Under the pieces are notes generated by a model. The model worked only from the letters and a program-made list of their open reading frames with translations. It was not told the DNA's origin and did not search any database. A DNA stretch of 31,016 nucleotides, from positions 1-31,016 of the IMG/VR virus record IMGVR_UViG_3300031857_000899; one strand, given 5' to 3'. Every line of letters starts with the position of its first letter. Position 1 is the stretch's first letter. This DNA is from a virus. The translations under genes and the position numbers were made by a program. Positions 1 through 7,258 of the stretch are shown here, one piece after another.

Positions 1-30
1 AAATACTTCAATCTTTGCGAGTATTCTCAT
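1..30 (-). CDS. Start of a downstream gene (5' fragment only)
   Basis: An ATG at 30..28 overlaps the TGA stop of the preceding gene in an ATGA arrangement, the same coupling used between many genes here. The visible codons read MRILAKIEV before the window ends. Too little is present to assign a family. The call rests on the overlap geometry and on the frame staying open to the window edge. Confidence 0.4.
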   Translation of the reverse strand, partial: MRILAKIEVF

Positions 31-305
31 AGTAGTGATACCAATTTTTCTAAGTTGTACGACGGGTGATGAGTAGCAGTTAATTCTGGCAGCGCGTTGT
101 CAATTGATTTGACGATGACATCTCCGTTACAGATTTCAACCACTTCGCATAGTCTGCCGTTGTGTATCGAGCCAGTCGAGCCAGAGTATGCATTGTTCTT
201 AACACGAACAACGTCGCCTACTTTAATGTTTCCAGTGTGCACTTGTACCCACAATTCACTTATGGGGGCATTCGGCTGTATTACAGCTGCTGGTGTCGTA
301 GTCAT
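27..305 (-). CDS. Small SH3/KOW-like beta-barrel protein, function unknown
   Basis: A 92-residue protein if it starts at ATG 305 (MTTTPAAV...). The core, VKVGDVVRVKN-type (seen as IKVGDVVRVKNNAY) followed by a Gly-rich turn, HNGR, EVVEI and GDVIVKSID, alternates hydrophobic strands and turns as small SH3/KOW-like barrels do. Such proteins are common in phage early operons, often without known function. The chosen start overlaps the upstream pyrophosphohydrolase gene by 50 bp and has AGGG about six bases ahead. A TTG just after the upstream stop (about 254) is an alternative giving a 75-residue core without the N-terminal tail. The longer frame reaching to 470 is probably only readthrough inside the neighbour. 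Function is not inferable. Confidence 0.6.
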   Translation of the reverse strand: MTTTPAAVIQPNAPISELWVQVHTGNIKVGDVVRVKNNAYSGSTGSIHNGRLCEVVEICNGDVIVKSIDNALPELTATHHPSYNLEKLVSLL

Positions 306-717
306 CCAGCGCCCTAAAACAAGTGGTGCACTTGACTCCCGCGTCGAGAACCTTGTAGCCGTTCTTTTGCCTGTCAGCATTCTTTTGCATTTTTGCAAGA
401 TATTCTTCATCAAGTTCTTCATCTGTTGCTCCAGCTGCGCAGAGTATGTTTGCAACAAAGTGCAAGACATCTACGCACTCTTTGACGATCTCCTTGCGAT
501 CTGCGTACGGGTCGTCATGTTGCCACGGCTTCCACGAAATTGCCTTGCGCACTTCGGCGAGCTCATCGTCAATTGCAAGCATGTTCCAACGGATGTACTC
601 GATGAGATAGTTGAGGCTATCTGCGTCTTCACCGTGCAATAGCTCATAGTTGACATTGTACACTTGGTCTTGAAGCTGGCGTGTCTTTTTTAACCATTCA
701 TTGAACAGTATTTTCAT
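256..717 (-). CDS. All-alpha NTP pyrophosphohydrolase (dimeric dUTPase / dCTPase / MazG-like) with C-terminal Cys cluster
   Basis: This 153-residue protein matches the all-alpha NTP pyrophosphatase superfamily, whose members hydrolyse dUTP, dCTP or other NTPs to the monophosphate and pyrophosphate. The metal-binding pattern is visible: DELAEV (E52, E55) followed by a WKPW-type stretch, then KECVDVLHF (E80, D83), and a KNADRQKNGY segment (112-121) typical of dimeric dUTPases. After this core an extra tail carries C130-x2-C133 and C145-x4-C150, a possible zinc site. T4 dCTPase/dUTPase gp56 belongs to the same superfamily, which matters given the hydroxymethylase-like gene at 10201. ATG 717 lies three bases after the upstream stop region and is preceded by GGAGT. 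Substrate (dUTP versus dCTP) cannot be told from sequence alone. Confidence 0.75.
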   Translation of the reverse strand: MKILFNEWLKKTRQLQDQVYNVNYELLHGEDADSLNYLIEYIRWNMLAIDDELAEVRKAISWKPWQHDDPYADRKEIVKECVDVLHFVANILCAAGATDEELDEEYLAKMQKNADRQKNGYKVLDAGVKCTTCFRALDDYDTSSCNTAECPHK

Positions 718-718
718 T

Positions 719-1732
719 TCATACTCCTATGATTCTTTGCAATGTATCTGTCACTGTGTCTTGAGAAGGGATTGATGAAGTGTATTCTTGGCGCTGTAGC
801 ACTGAAAGTTCGTATCTGTCAATCTCCGACATTTCTTCGATGCCAGCCGCTAAGTGAGACCATGCTGGGCCAATGCTCGACGTGATCTTCCAATCGCTTG
901 CAACTGGAGCGCCAGCGTTCAATGCTTGCGCCCATCGATGACTCCATGAGATTGATCCGTTATCTTCTGGGCTAATTAAAGCTCCAAATGAAGATTGCAT
1001 TCTTTTGAAAACAGACTCGTCGTCGTCTGACCGCTTCTTCTTCATTGACGAGTGCGGCAGAGTAAGCGAGTGAAGCGTTGACTCAATCCATTTTGTTTTG
1101 TCTGTGTTTAGCAGCCACGTTCTTGACCGGTCCCCGTGGAAAAGTCTAAGCGAGGGTTCTATGAAAAAAGAATCTACGCAGATAGTAGAAACGGACTTAG
1201 CCGCATTCTCGCTAAGCGCGGAAGAAAAGCTCTCTGCTGACGACCACGGTGTCACCGGAATTATCGTAGAAGGCCACTCTTCTGAGTTCAGGAACTCGAC
1301 GGCTGAAAGAACAGCGTTCTTCACCTTCATGTTGATAATGACCGCCTCGTACTCTTTTCTCAACGCGTAAAAAGTCGTAAACAGCCTTGTCTTATCTTTG
1401 TCAATAGCTCTAAGGTTTGCCGCTATCGAAGAAATGTTAGGCGAGTCAATAAAGAACTTGAGGCGTTCATCTTCACGAAACGCGTCAATAAAGCTCAAGA
1501 CTCCGTAGGCTCTATTAGCTGTAACGCTTAGCGCTGGGGCTATGCCAACAAGAAAAGCGTCGTACTTGTCATAGTCTTTTCTTAAAAAGTTGACGTTAGG
1601 AGCTCCCCACTCAACGCGGTGCCCGCTCTTTTCTAAGATCTGAGAAGCTGCACCCGCAAAAGAAAGCGATTTGGCGTTGAGCTTTTTAGACGATTGAGGA
1701 GAAGTCATCCCCGTTACTAGAACTTTGGCCAC
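719..1732 (-). CDS. Glycosyltransferase-like GT-B fold protein (paralogue B)
   Basis: A 337-residue protein opening with a Rossmann-like strand-turn (KVLVTGMTSPQ), then a helix ending GHRVEW and a DAFLVGIAP strand, as in the N-terminal half of GT-B glycosyltransferases. A C-terminal block, FGALISPEDNG then WAQALNAGAPV, corresponds to the sugar-nucleotide side of GT-B enzymes, where an acidic/Arg loop precedes an Ala-Gly-Pro-Val strand. It aligns along its length with the adjacent 400-residue protein, so the two are tandem paralogues. The start is GTG 1732, two bases after the neighbour's stop, with AGGT ahead. In a replication operon such an enzyme could sugar-modify DNA bases, but a surface-glycan or nucleotide-sugar role is possible. 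The family is remote and donor and acceptor are unknown. Confidence 0.55.
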   Translation of the reverse strand: MAKVLVTGMTSPQSSKKLNAKSLSFAGAASQILEKSGHRVEWGAPNVNFLRKDYDKYDAFLVGIAPALSVTANRAYGVLSFIDAFREDERLKFFIDSPNISSIAANLRAIDKDKTRLFTTFYALRKEYEAVIINMKVKNAVLSAVEFLNSEEWPSTIIPVTPWSSAESFSSALSENAAKSVSTICVDSFFIEPSLRLFHGDRSRTWLLNTDKTKWIESTLHSLTLPHSSMKKKRSDDDESVFKRMQSSFGALISPEDNGSISWSHRWAQALNAGAPVASDWKITSSIGPAWSHLAAGIEEMSEIDRYELSVLQRQEYTSSIPSQDTVTDTLQRIIGV

Positions 1733-1734
1733 TG

Positions 1735-2937
1735 CTACCTAGAACCGTCTGGATTGATCTTTAGACCAGAGTCCTCTGCAAGCGCTCGAGTAACTATGCG
1801 CTCGCAATGCTCAACGAACGACTCGTACGCTGGCATGTGAGGGCGAAGAGCGTCTCCTTGCGCGGCAGCAGCAGCAGCGAGCTCCGCATCTGACATTGAC
1901 TCGACTTGCTTAATCGTTAGCTTGTACGCGTCTCCTAGCGGCGCGCCTTCACCTTTGTCAGCTACAAGAATGGAACCGACGCGTGCCGCATACATAAACC
2001 GGCTCCTCCACCATCCAGAGCCCGCGTGAGGATACGGAGGTGAAAGAATGCCCCAGTAATCATTGTAGAACGCGAGAACGTCTGCTTCACTGTCAAGACG
2101 CTGTCCGCCGAACTTCTTAATTAGCTTCCTGCTACCAACAATCTCAACTGGCCACTCCGGCTTTTTCTTTTCAAGCCAGGTGTCGTGCGGCATCAGTGCG
2201 CCAAGCACCCACTTGCGCTCTTTTAGAGTTGCATCTTTTGGCTCAGAGGTTGCGAGAATGTCGTAGATCGTCGCGCTCGGATCAAGCGCCTCAATACCAC
2301 TCATTGATTTTGGCATACGCTTGCGCACAAGCGAGCGATCTCCAAATGAGTACATGGGGCAGGCAGCGACTAGTCCTCTTGACCAGCGCTCATCTAGCAT
2401 TGTTTCAGCAGTGGCAACGAGCTGCTTCTCGTAGATCTTAATGTTTTCGTCCGTATCGTGAAAGAAGTATCTTCCAATCGCGCACTTGTCTGCTTCGTCT
2501 GGGTTGACGGCTCTGACTCGCTCGACTGCAGCCTCCGCGTCTGCAAGACTAAAGTACGTCGCTGGTTCGTCTCCACGAGGGCCAGTCAAGAGATACTTAT
2601 ACAAAAGCTCTGGATGATTCTTCAACGCGCGACAAGCGTTGAACACAGAGCTAAACTGCCAGTCGTCAAAAAAACCAACTGCCGGTATTCCTGAGCTTAG
2701 CGCGTACAGCGCTCCCATTGCACCCTGTCGCCCGTTTAGAGAATTGAGAGGAGCTAAGTTTACCCAAATTACGTCGTACTGCGAGAGGTCTTCTCCTGGG
2801 GTGACTCGTCGCCAGTCAACTTGGTGGCCGCGTTCTCCCAATGCTTTTGCAATTGAAGCAGGGACGTCAATTTTTTGAATAGTGCGTCTTTCAGTGTTAA
2901 TTTGAAGAGCTGTAAACCCGGTCATTAAAATGCGCAT
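1735..2937 (-). CDS. Glycosyltransferase-like GT-B fold protein (paralogue A)
   Basis: A 400-residue protein with an N-terminal Rossmann-like start (RILMTGFTALQ), helix ending GHQVDW, and strand YDVIWVNLAP (about 54-63), then a second set of beta-alpha units including IPAVGFFDDW. The C-terminal half contains FYNDYWGILSPPYPHAGSG and a following ARVGSILVADKGEG, the place where GT-B enzymes bind the donor nucleotide sugar, and a terminal helix. It resembles the next gene (719..1732) in domain order and spacing, so one probably arose by duplication. The 98-bp gap upstream holds a 12-bp inverted repeat around an AT-rich loop (2960..3007). Together with the TS-family and kinase genes it suggests base glycosylation. 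This is inference, since acceptor specificity is not readable. Confidence 0.6.
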   Translation of the reverse strand: MRILMTGFTALQINTERRTIQKIDVPASIAKALGERGHQVDWRRVTPGEDLSQYDVIWVNLAPLNSLNGRQGAMGALYALSSGIPAVGFFDDWQFSSVFNACRALKNHPELLYKYLLTGPRGDEPATYFSLADAEAAVERVRAVNPDEADKCAIGRYFFHDTDENIKIYEKQLVATAETMLDERWSRGLVAACPMYSFGDRSLVRKRMPKSMSGIEALDPSATIYDILATSEPKDATLKERKWVLGALMPHDTWLEKKKPEWPVEIVGSRKLIKKFGGQRLDSEADVLAFYNDYWGILSPPYPHAGSGWWRSRFMYAARVGSILVADKGEGAPLGDAYKLTIKQVESMSDAELAAAAAAQGDALRPHMPAYESFVEHCERIVTRALAEDSGLKINPDGSR

Positions 2938-2959
2938 GTCAAGTCTTTCGTAGTAAGCG

Positions 2960-3007
2960 TCGGTGCGCCAGAACTATACACTAAAAGGCATAGCGCTGGC
3001 GCACCGA
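2960..3007. repeat. 12-bp perfect inverted repeat with AT-rich 24-nt loop
   Basis: Arms 2960..2971 (tcggtgcgccag) and 2996..3007 (ctggcgcaccga) are exact reverse complements. The loop read on the minus strand contains TTTTAGTGTATAGTT, with a -10-like TATAGT. No T-run follows the hairpin in the direction of transcription, so it is not a standard intrinsic terminator. It sits between the ssDNA-binding protein gene and the glycosyltransferase gene and may be an operator, processing site or promoter. A second structure of the same design is at 30149..30195. Confidence 0.6.
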
Positions 3008-3019
3008 ACGTCGGCGTGA

Positions 3020-3041
3020 TTCTGATTTTGTTAGATCAGAA
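3020..3041. repeat. Short 7-bp inverted repeat over the ssDNA-binding protein stop codon
   Basis: ttctgat (3020..3026) and atcagaa (3035..3041) can form a 7-bp stem with an 8-nt loop spanning the TGA stop at 3036..3038. It lacks a following T-run on the minus strand. It may stabilise the transcript end or be incidental. Confidence 0.35.
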
Positions 3042-3614
3042 AGGCGCAGCCGGCGGAGCGGCTGGTGCCGGAGCAGCTTCGGCTACAGGCGCCTCTGCAA
3101 CTGGAGCAGCGGCGGGTGCCGGAGCAGGTGCAGGTGCAGGAGCAGCGGCGGGCGCCGGAGCAGGTGCAGGTGCAGGAGCAGCGGCGGGCGCCGGAGAAGC
3201 CGCGCCAGCCGGGACGCTGTAGTACGACTTGATCTCGTTCTTCTTCTGTCCCTGCCAAGTGCGTGTGCCAACCTGCGCGCGGAAGTTGCGACCGACAAGT
3301 GACTGCTCGATCTGAGCGTTGCTCGGGCCAGCAGCGAAGAAGTCGCGACCGAGACCGAGAGCGTTCATCTTGCGGAAGAAGATTCCGAGTGCTGTCGGGT
3401 TGTCAGTCGAAACGACGAGGTTGTCCCACACGAGACGCTTTGCGTGCGCCCCAGTCTGAACCTGTGCCTTGACTGCGAACATCGTCTTGCCGCTCTGCGT
3501 CGTCTTGGCAGTTGCCTCGATGATTTGCAGGTCGTAGTCGCCTTCCGGAAGTGGGTCGTAGCTACCAACGTCTCCGGCTTCTTTGACGAGGTCGCCCCAG
3601 TTTAGTGTACTCAT
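3036..3614 (-). CDS. Single-stranded DNA-binding protein (DUF669-like) with Ala-Pro tail
   Basis: A 192-residue protein. Residues 1-130 fit the DUF669-type phage ssDNA-binding family: LPEGDYDLQIIEA near residue 23, a SGKTMFAVKAQV strand, an LGIFFRKMNALG helix, and LVGRNFRAQVGTRTW, an OB-like core. The remaining 60 residues are almost only Ala and Pro with a few Glu and Val, ending PPAAPF. Bacterial SSB tails are acidic and end in DIPF-like tips that recruit partners. Here only the final Pro-Phe is retained. The tail is encoded partly by two exact 36-bp copies. It directly follows the Sak4-like ATPase gene (2-bp gap), a pairing typical of phage single-strand annealing/recombination modules. 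It probably coats ssDNA during replication. Confidence 0.75.
   Translation of the reverse strand: MSTLNWGDLVKEAGDVGSYDPLPEGDYDLQIIEATAKTTQSGKTMFAVKAQVQTGAHAKRLVWDNLVVSTDNPTALGIFFRKMNALGLGRDFFAAGPSNAQIEQSLVGRNFRAQVGTRTWQGQKKNEIKSYYSVPAGAASPAPAAAPAPAPAPAPAAAPAPAPAPAPAAAPVAEAPVAEAAPAPAAPPAAPF
3121..3192. repeat. Two tandem 36-bp direct repeats in the SSB tail
   Basis: Positions 3121..3156 and 3157..3192 are identical 36-bp units; a partial relative precedes them at 3103..3120. They encode the alternating Ala-Pro tail of the ssDNA-binding protein, so copy number could change by slippage without breaking the frame (36 is divisible by 3). Confidence 0.9.
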
Positions 3615-3616
3615 GA

Positions 3617-4405
3617 TTATTCACCATGTCCTTCTGTTTTGTTTTTTGTTGCTTGCGTCTCTGGACGTGGTCCAAAGACAATATCGAGCATACGCTCAAC
3701 CCCAAGGTCTTGCTGCTCGACGATCTTTCCTAGTCGCCCTTGAACGCGTTCACCAGCTTCGTACTGCGGTGTGCGCTCGACGTACATACGGCGCGCCTTG
3801 TACGGCGCTTGAGTTGGGTCTGGATTTGCGAATTCTTCGACAGATAGAGCACCGAGGATGTCGTAGAAATACGGAGCCTGAATTGCAAGCTGTCCCTGCA
3901 GGTACGGGCGGTAACGTCCGTCCTGGCTCTGGCGTGCCATTGCCGTGAGAACTACTGCTTCCAGCGGATTTGTTGGGTGCATCGTGAGATCTCGCAAATC
4001 GCGAAGCAGTGCGCCCATGTGACGAAGAAGCTCGCCCCACTGCTGCATTTGCATCTGGTTCTTGCCAGCAATGTTGTCAACGCACTTGACCTGGAGCTCG
4101 GATACCGAGTCGATGATCAACGACTTGAACTGATGTCTGCCAAGCTGCAGCCACTGGAATGTCTTGAGCACTGTGTCGTACTCTGTTACATTCACAACGC
4201 AGGTATCCCACGTCCCGTCTGCTACAGGCGGTTCTTCTCTAAGCGGGTCCCAGTACTTAACCGTGATTGGCAGGAATCTGTGTCCGCCCTCCACGTCAAG
4301 CATGAGGCGTGGGTATGGTGCTGTGACGGCAAATGTTGACTTTCCAACCTTCGACTCGCCATAGACCATGATTGTCAATGAGCGCTGCACATTAGACATT
4401 GTCAC
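3617..4405 (-). CDS. Sak4-like RecA-fold ATPase (ssDNA annealing / recombinase)
   Basis: A 262-residue P-loop protein. The Walker A motif GESKVGKST spans 16-24, and SLIIDS (95-100) gives the Walker B Asp99. An early DVEGGHRFL stretch and later AVVLTAMARQSQDGRY fit the compact RecA/RAD51-like Sak4 (AAA_24) proteins of phages, which promote strand annealing with a partner ssDNA-binding protein. That partner is encoded next door. GTG 4405 overlaps the upstream TGA in a GTGA coupling with AAGGAAG ahead; ATG 4399, two codons later, is an alternative start. It likely acts in recombination-dependent replication alongside the Cas4-like nuclease and SNF2 helicase upstream. Confidence 0.75.
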   Translation of the reverse strand: MTMSNVQRSLTIMVYGESKVGKSTFAVTAPYPRLMLDVEGGHRFLPITVKYWDPLREEPPVADGTWDTCVVNVTEYDTVLKTFQWLQLGRHQFKSLIIDSVSELQVKCVDNIAGKNQMQMQQWGELLRHMGALLRDLRDLTMHPTNPLEAVVLTAMARQSQDGRYRPYLQGQLAIQAPYFYDILGALSVEEFANPDPTQAPYKARRMYVERTPQYEAGERVQGRLGKIVEQQDLGVERMLDIVFGPRPETQATKNKTEGHGE

Positions 4406-5358
4406 TCACTTCCTTTCATCTCTATTGGTTTGTAGTATGCGTATGGGTCATCGACCACATACAATTCGCTAATTGCTTGTTCGGCGGCGCTGCCGTCGTC
4501 AAACAATGGGCAAACAGCGAAAAATTGGCACTTCCACTTGCAGTCTCTGCTCGGGCGCGGATATGCCACGAAATTAAAGTCAGCGCCATCATCTAGCGCC
4601 TTTCTTGTGCTCATTAGATCCATGACTGCGCCATGGAGTCTGTTCCAGAACGAGCGCAACGCGAACGTGTTATGGCGAACTTCTATCTGGTCGTAGAACG
4701 GCGGCTTGGCGTTAGCGGATCGTTTTACTTTCTTGAGCATCGTGAAGATTCCACCTTCGCAGCGCTCGCCCTCTTTATTCTGCGCGGCCTCAAGAATCAT
4801 GTATGTCAAGATTTGCTCGTTCATGTGAGCCATTGAGCCAAACTCTGCAAACGACCCGCCGACAGTTTTAAAGTCGCGGAACATACGAACTCCGTCTGCC
4901 TTGCGGCGCACTCGCATGTCGAGTTTACCCTGAAGCTCGACTTCACCATCAAGCATCGGCATTGAAATGATTTCCTCAGTCGAGATCATCTCGAGCTCGG
5001 CGTCAATTCCGTTTTCATTGACCCACTCGAGATACCCCTCGAGCATGATTCTCCCAAGCTCTGCCTCGCTGTCCAAGTCCATCGTGTCACGGAATTGCTC
5101 AAGAAGAGTATACTTGTCTGCTTGTACGAGACGAGCGTGCGCCTCAAGAAGAGGAGTACCGACAGAGTAGTACTCATCGAGAGCCGCGTGAATCCTAGAG
5201 CCAAGAGCAAGCGCGCCCGTGTAATTCTGAGTCTGAGGCTGCAAACGGCGGTAGTAGCTCAGCCACCACTTCCTACGACAGTCCTTAAACGTCTGAATCT
5301 CGGAGTTTGAGATCTTTATTGGCTGTCGAGGAGAAACCTGCACTGGCGTATCTGTCAT
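4402..5358 (-). CDS. Cas4/RecB-like PD-(D/E)XK nuclease with Fe-S cysteines
   Basis: A 318-residue nuclease. The start KISNSEIQTFKDCRRKWWL contains C27 and the SxSxxxxFxxCxRKW-type signature of RecB/Cas4 nucleases. H57 follows. The catalytic core is GKLDM (D147) and RDFKT (D162, K164), then an EQILTYMILE helix with Gln182 (motif QxxxY). The C-terminal C273, C277 and C283 with C27 form the four-cysteine set that holds a 4Fe-4S cluster in Cas4 and AddB. No cas1, cas2 or repeat array is present, so a recombination/end-resection role is more likely than CRISPR adaptation. The gene overlaps the helicase stop (ATGA) and is followed by the Sak4-like gene with GTGA coupling. Confidence 0.82.
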   Translation of the reverse strand: MTDTPVQVSPRQPIKISNSEIQTFKDCRRKWWLSYYRRLQPQTQNYTGALALGSRIHAALDEYYSVGTPLLEAHARLVQADKYTLLEQFRDTMDLDSEAELGRIMLEGYLEWVNENGIDAELEMISTEEIISMPMLDGEVELQGKLDMRVRRKADGVRMFRDFKTVGGSFAEFGSMAHMNEQILTYMILEAAQNKEGERCEGGIFTMLKKVKRSANAKPPFYDQIEVRHNTFALRSFWNRLHGAVMDLMSTRKALDDGADFNFVAYPRPSRDCKWKCQFFAVCPLFDDGSAAEQAISELYVVDDPYAYYKPIEMKGSE

Positions 5359-7151
5359 AGCGTCTCTTTGCTGTCTTGTAGCATCTTCAGAAGCTGATGC
5401 TTGTCTTTTACGATATTCTCGAAGTTGTCTGCCTTCGTGTCCAGCACGTCGATGACTCGTTCTTCAATCGTTCCTTCTGTAACATAATCCATGATCACCA
5501 CAGAATCGTGAATCTCTGACCCAATTCTGTGAACGCGATCAAGTGCTTGTTTGTAATCAACGAGCGACCACGGGCGCTGAAGCATGACAAGACGTCGCGC
5601 CGCAGTCAGCGTGACTCCGACGCCGCCGGCCTGGGCAGTAAACAGAATCCACTTCGTTCTCCCGGACTGAAAATCATCAATCGACTTCTGGCGCTCGTCT
5701 TCATTCTGTGCGCCAGTGATAAGCCCGTGCGGTATCTTTGCTTCTGTCAGCGCCTTGCTTAGCAGCTCGATTAGCTGCCGTGATACTGCGCAGACAGCGA
5801 CTGAGTCGTCTCCAAAGTCACCGTTCTTGATGTCGTCCATCAGCGCATCAACTTTGCACGATGGCTCGGAGAGAAGAGTGCGAACCTCCCCAGTGACTTC
5901 ATCAACTGACATCTCGGCGTACGAGCTCGCGAACTGTAGAAGACGTGTCGTCTGTGTCAGCGCGCTTGGCGCGACTACAGCTCCGCCACCCTCGAGCTCA
6001 GCAATCATCGCCTCGAGCATTTGCTTGTACGCCTTCTTCTGCTTAGTAGACATCTCGATGTCACGGCGCTCCTTGAGTACAGGCGGCAACCACGGCAGAA
6101 CTCTTGCCTTGAGCATACGGCGCATACGCGGGTTAATTGCCGCGTAGAACTCCTGCTCCATGTGCGGCTTGACGCCAATGACCATCATCCCGCCAAAGGC
6201 GTTCAGCATTGTGTCAATCATGCGATCAATCCAACGCGTCTTGCTCGGCCACTCGCTTGGAGACAGCCAGTGAAGAATTGACCACAGGTCAAGAACGTTG
6301 TTTGCAATTGGCGTGCCAGTCAGCGCGAAGCGAATGTCCGCGTCTCCAGTAGCAGCCCAAAGCGCGCGAGTCTGTTTTGACTTGGGGTCCTTAGATCTGT
6401 GAATTTCGTCGGCTACAACAGCCTTGAAATCAATTTCATTGAGCTCGCGAACGTGAACTTCACACCTGTTGGCGGACACGCTTTCATCGTGCCCACCGCA
6501 TTCGGTGCACCTAGCTAGCGCGATAGAACCGTACGAAGAAAGCTTCGAGTGAGTTCTCAGAGACTCCCAGTTAATCACGTACACGTCGGCCTGTTCAGCA
6601 AACTGCTTGCGACGCTGACCAGCAGAGCCAGAGATGACCTGCACATTTACTTCTGGCCACCACATCTTGAATTCTCTGAACCAGTTCTTCTTGAGCGTGT
6701 TGGGGCACACGATAAGAGCTGGAAAAACCTGCTCGCCATCGGCGGCGAGTTTCTTCAGCGCGCGAATTGTTTGCGCAGTCTTGCCCAGACCAGGCTCGTC
6801 AGCGAGAAGAGCTCTACGAGCGGTTGAAAGAAACGCGACGCCAGCCCTTTGATGAGGAAACAAGTCTTCGTCGCCTTCGTAATCTTCTAGGTCACGCAGA
6901 GAATTTGCGGGGGTTACTCTAGAGTTCAGCTCGTTTGTCGCCCACTCTGTTAGCCGTGGCCCGATCTGGAGATCGGTCTTGAACACGGACCTAAGAGCGA
7001 GACACGACGCCCAGCTTAGTGGCACCCGCCACAGCTGCTCCTTCGCATTCCAAGAAGCTCCTGGTATGCTCTTGCACAGCTCTTTGTAGCGCCACTCAGT
7101 TTCAATACGGATAATGTCACCCGCTTCGCTGAGCTCTACGTTTACTGGCAT
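5355..7151 (-). CDS. SNF2-family superfamily 2 DNA helicase/translocase
   Basis: A 598-residue SF2 ATPase. Motif I is ADEPGLGKTAQT (117-128), motif II ADEIH (247-251), motif III LTGTP (277-281), motif V TAQAGGVGVTLTAA (505-518) and motif VI QALDRVHRIGS (535-545). The SNF2-style VHRIG in motif VI and the C-terminal IEERVIDVLDTK block fit SMARCAL1/HARP-like remodelling or annealing helicases. The N-terminal segment near 30-48 (WNAKEQLWRVPLSWASC) resembles a HARP-type domain. Between motifs Ia and II there is C215-x2-C218 then C230-x2-H233, a possible zinc knuckle. It probably remodels forks or recombination intermediates. ATG 7151 is preceded by AGAGG and an extended -10-like element at 7190..7198. 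Confidence 0.88.
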   Translation of the reverse strand: MPVNVELSEAGDIIRIETEWRYKELCKSIPGASWNAKEQLWRVPLSWASCLALRSVFKTDLQIGPRLTEWATNELNSRVTPANSLRDLEDYEGDEDLFPHQRAGVAFLSTARRALLADEPGLGKTAQTIRALKKLAADGEQVFPALIVCPNTLKKNWFREFKMWWPEVNVQVISGSAGQRRKQFAEQADVYVINWESLRTHSKLSSYGSIALARCTECGGHDESVSANRCEVHVRELNEIDFKAVVADEIHRSKDPKSKQTRALWAATGDADIRFALTGTPIANNVLDLWSILHWLSPSEWPSKTRWIDRMIDTMLNAFGGMMVIGVKPHMEQEFYAAINPRMRRMLKARVLPWLPPVLKERRDIEMSTKQKKAYKQMLEAMIAELEGGGAVVAPSALTQTTRLLQFASSYAEMSVDEVTGEVRTLLSEPSCKVDALMDDIKNGDFGDDSVAVCAVSRQLIELLSKALTEAKIPHGLITGAQNEDERQKSIDDFQSGRTKWILFTAQAGGVGVTLTAARRLVMLQRPWSLVDYKQALDRVHRIGSEIHDSVVIMDYVTEGTIEERVIDVLDTKADNFENIVKDKHQLLKMLQDSKETL

Positions 7152-7189
7152 CTAAACCTCTGCTGAAATTCCGTCGTTGTGATATTGAC

Positions 7190-7198
7190 ACTGTATCA
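7190..7198 (-). promoter_or_regulatory. Extended -10-like promoter element TGATACAGT (helicase operon)
   Basis: On the minus strand the 105-bp gap before the helicase has TGATACAGT, matching TGn plus a TATAAT-like hexamer (TACAGT). It lies about 40 bases before the ATG. No good TTGACA lies at the expected spacing. The same nonamer recurs exactly at 12619..12627. Confidence 0.45.
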
Positions 7199-7199
7199 T

Positions 7200-7258
7200 A
7201 TACTAAGCTACTTTTTCTGCTTTGTAGAAGTTTTTTCTTAGTATCTTTTAGAAGTTTT
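7200..7258. repeat. Inverted and direct repeats upstream of the helicase promoter
   Basis: atactaag (7200..7207) and cttagtat (7237..7244) form an 8-bp perfect inverted repeat with a 29-bp centre. tagaagtttt occurs twice (7225..7234 and 7249..7258). The set lies just upstream (minus strand) of the -10-like element, a place suited to regulator binding. Nothing else was seen in this gap. Confidence 0.5.

Noticed and set aside
97-642. Plus-strand open frame of 181 codons
   Set aside because: Antisense to the pyrophosphohydrolase and SH3-like genes, both of which have clear protein character; no ribosome site or family match.
3020-3041. Intrinsic terminator after the ssDNA-binding protein gene
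   Set aside because: The 7-bp AT-rich stem overlaps the stop codon and is not followed by a T-run on the minus strand.
4402-5358. Cas4 as evidence of a CRISPR system
   Set aside because: Phage Cas4-like nucleases are common in recombination modules, and there is no cas1, cas2 or repeat-spacer array in the window.
7185-7190. TTGACA on the plus strand, a perfect -35 hexamer
   Set aside because: No -10-like hexamer occurs at 16-18 bp (spacer then ctactt) and no plus-strand gene follows.
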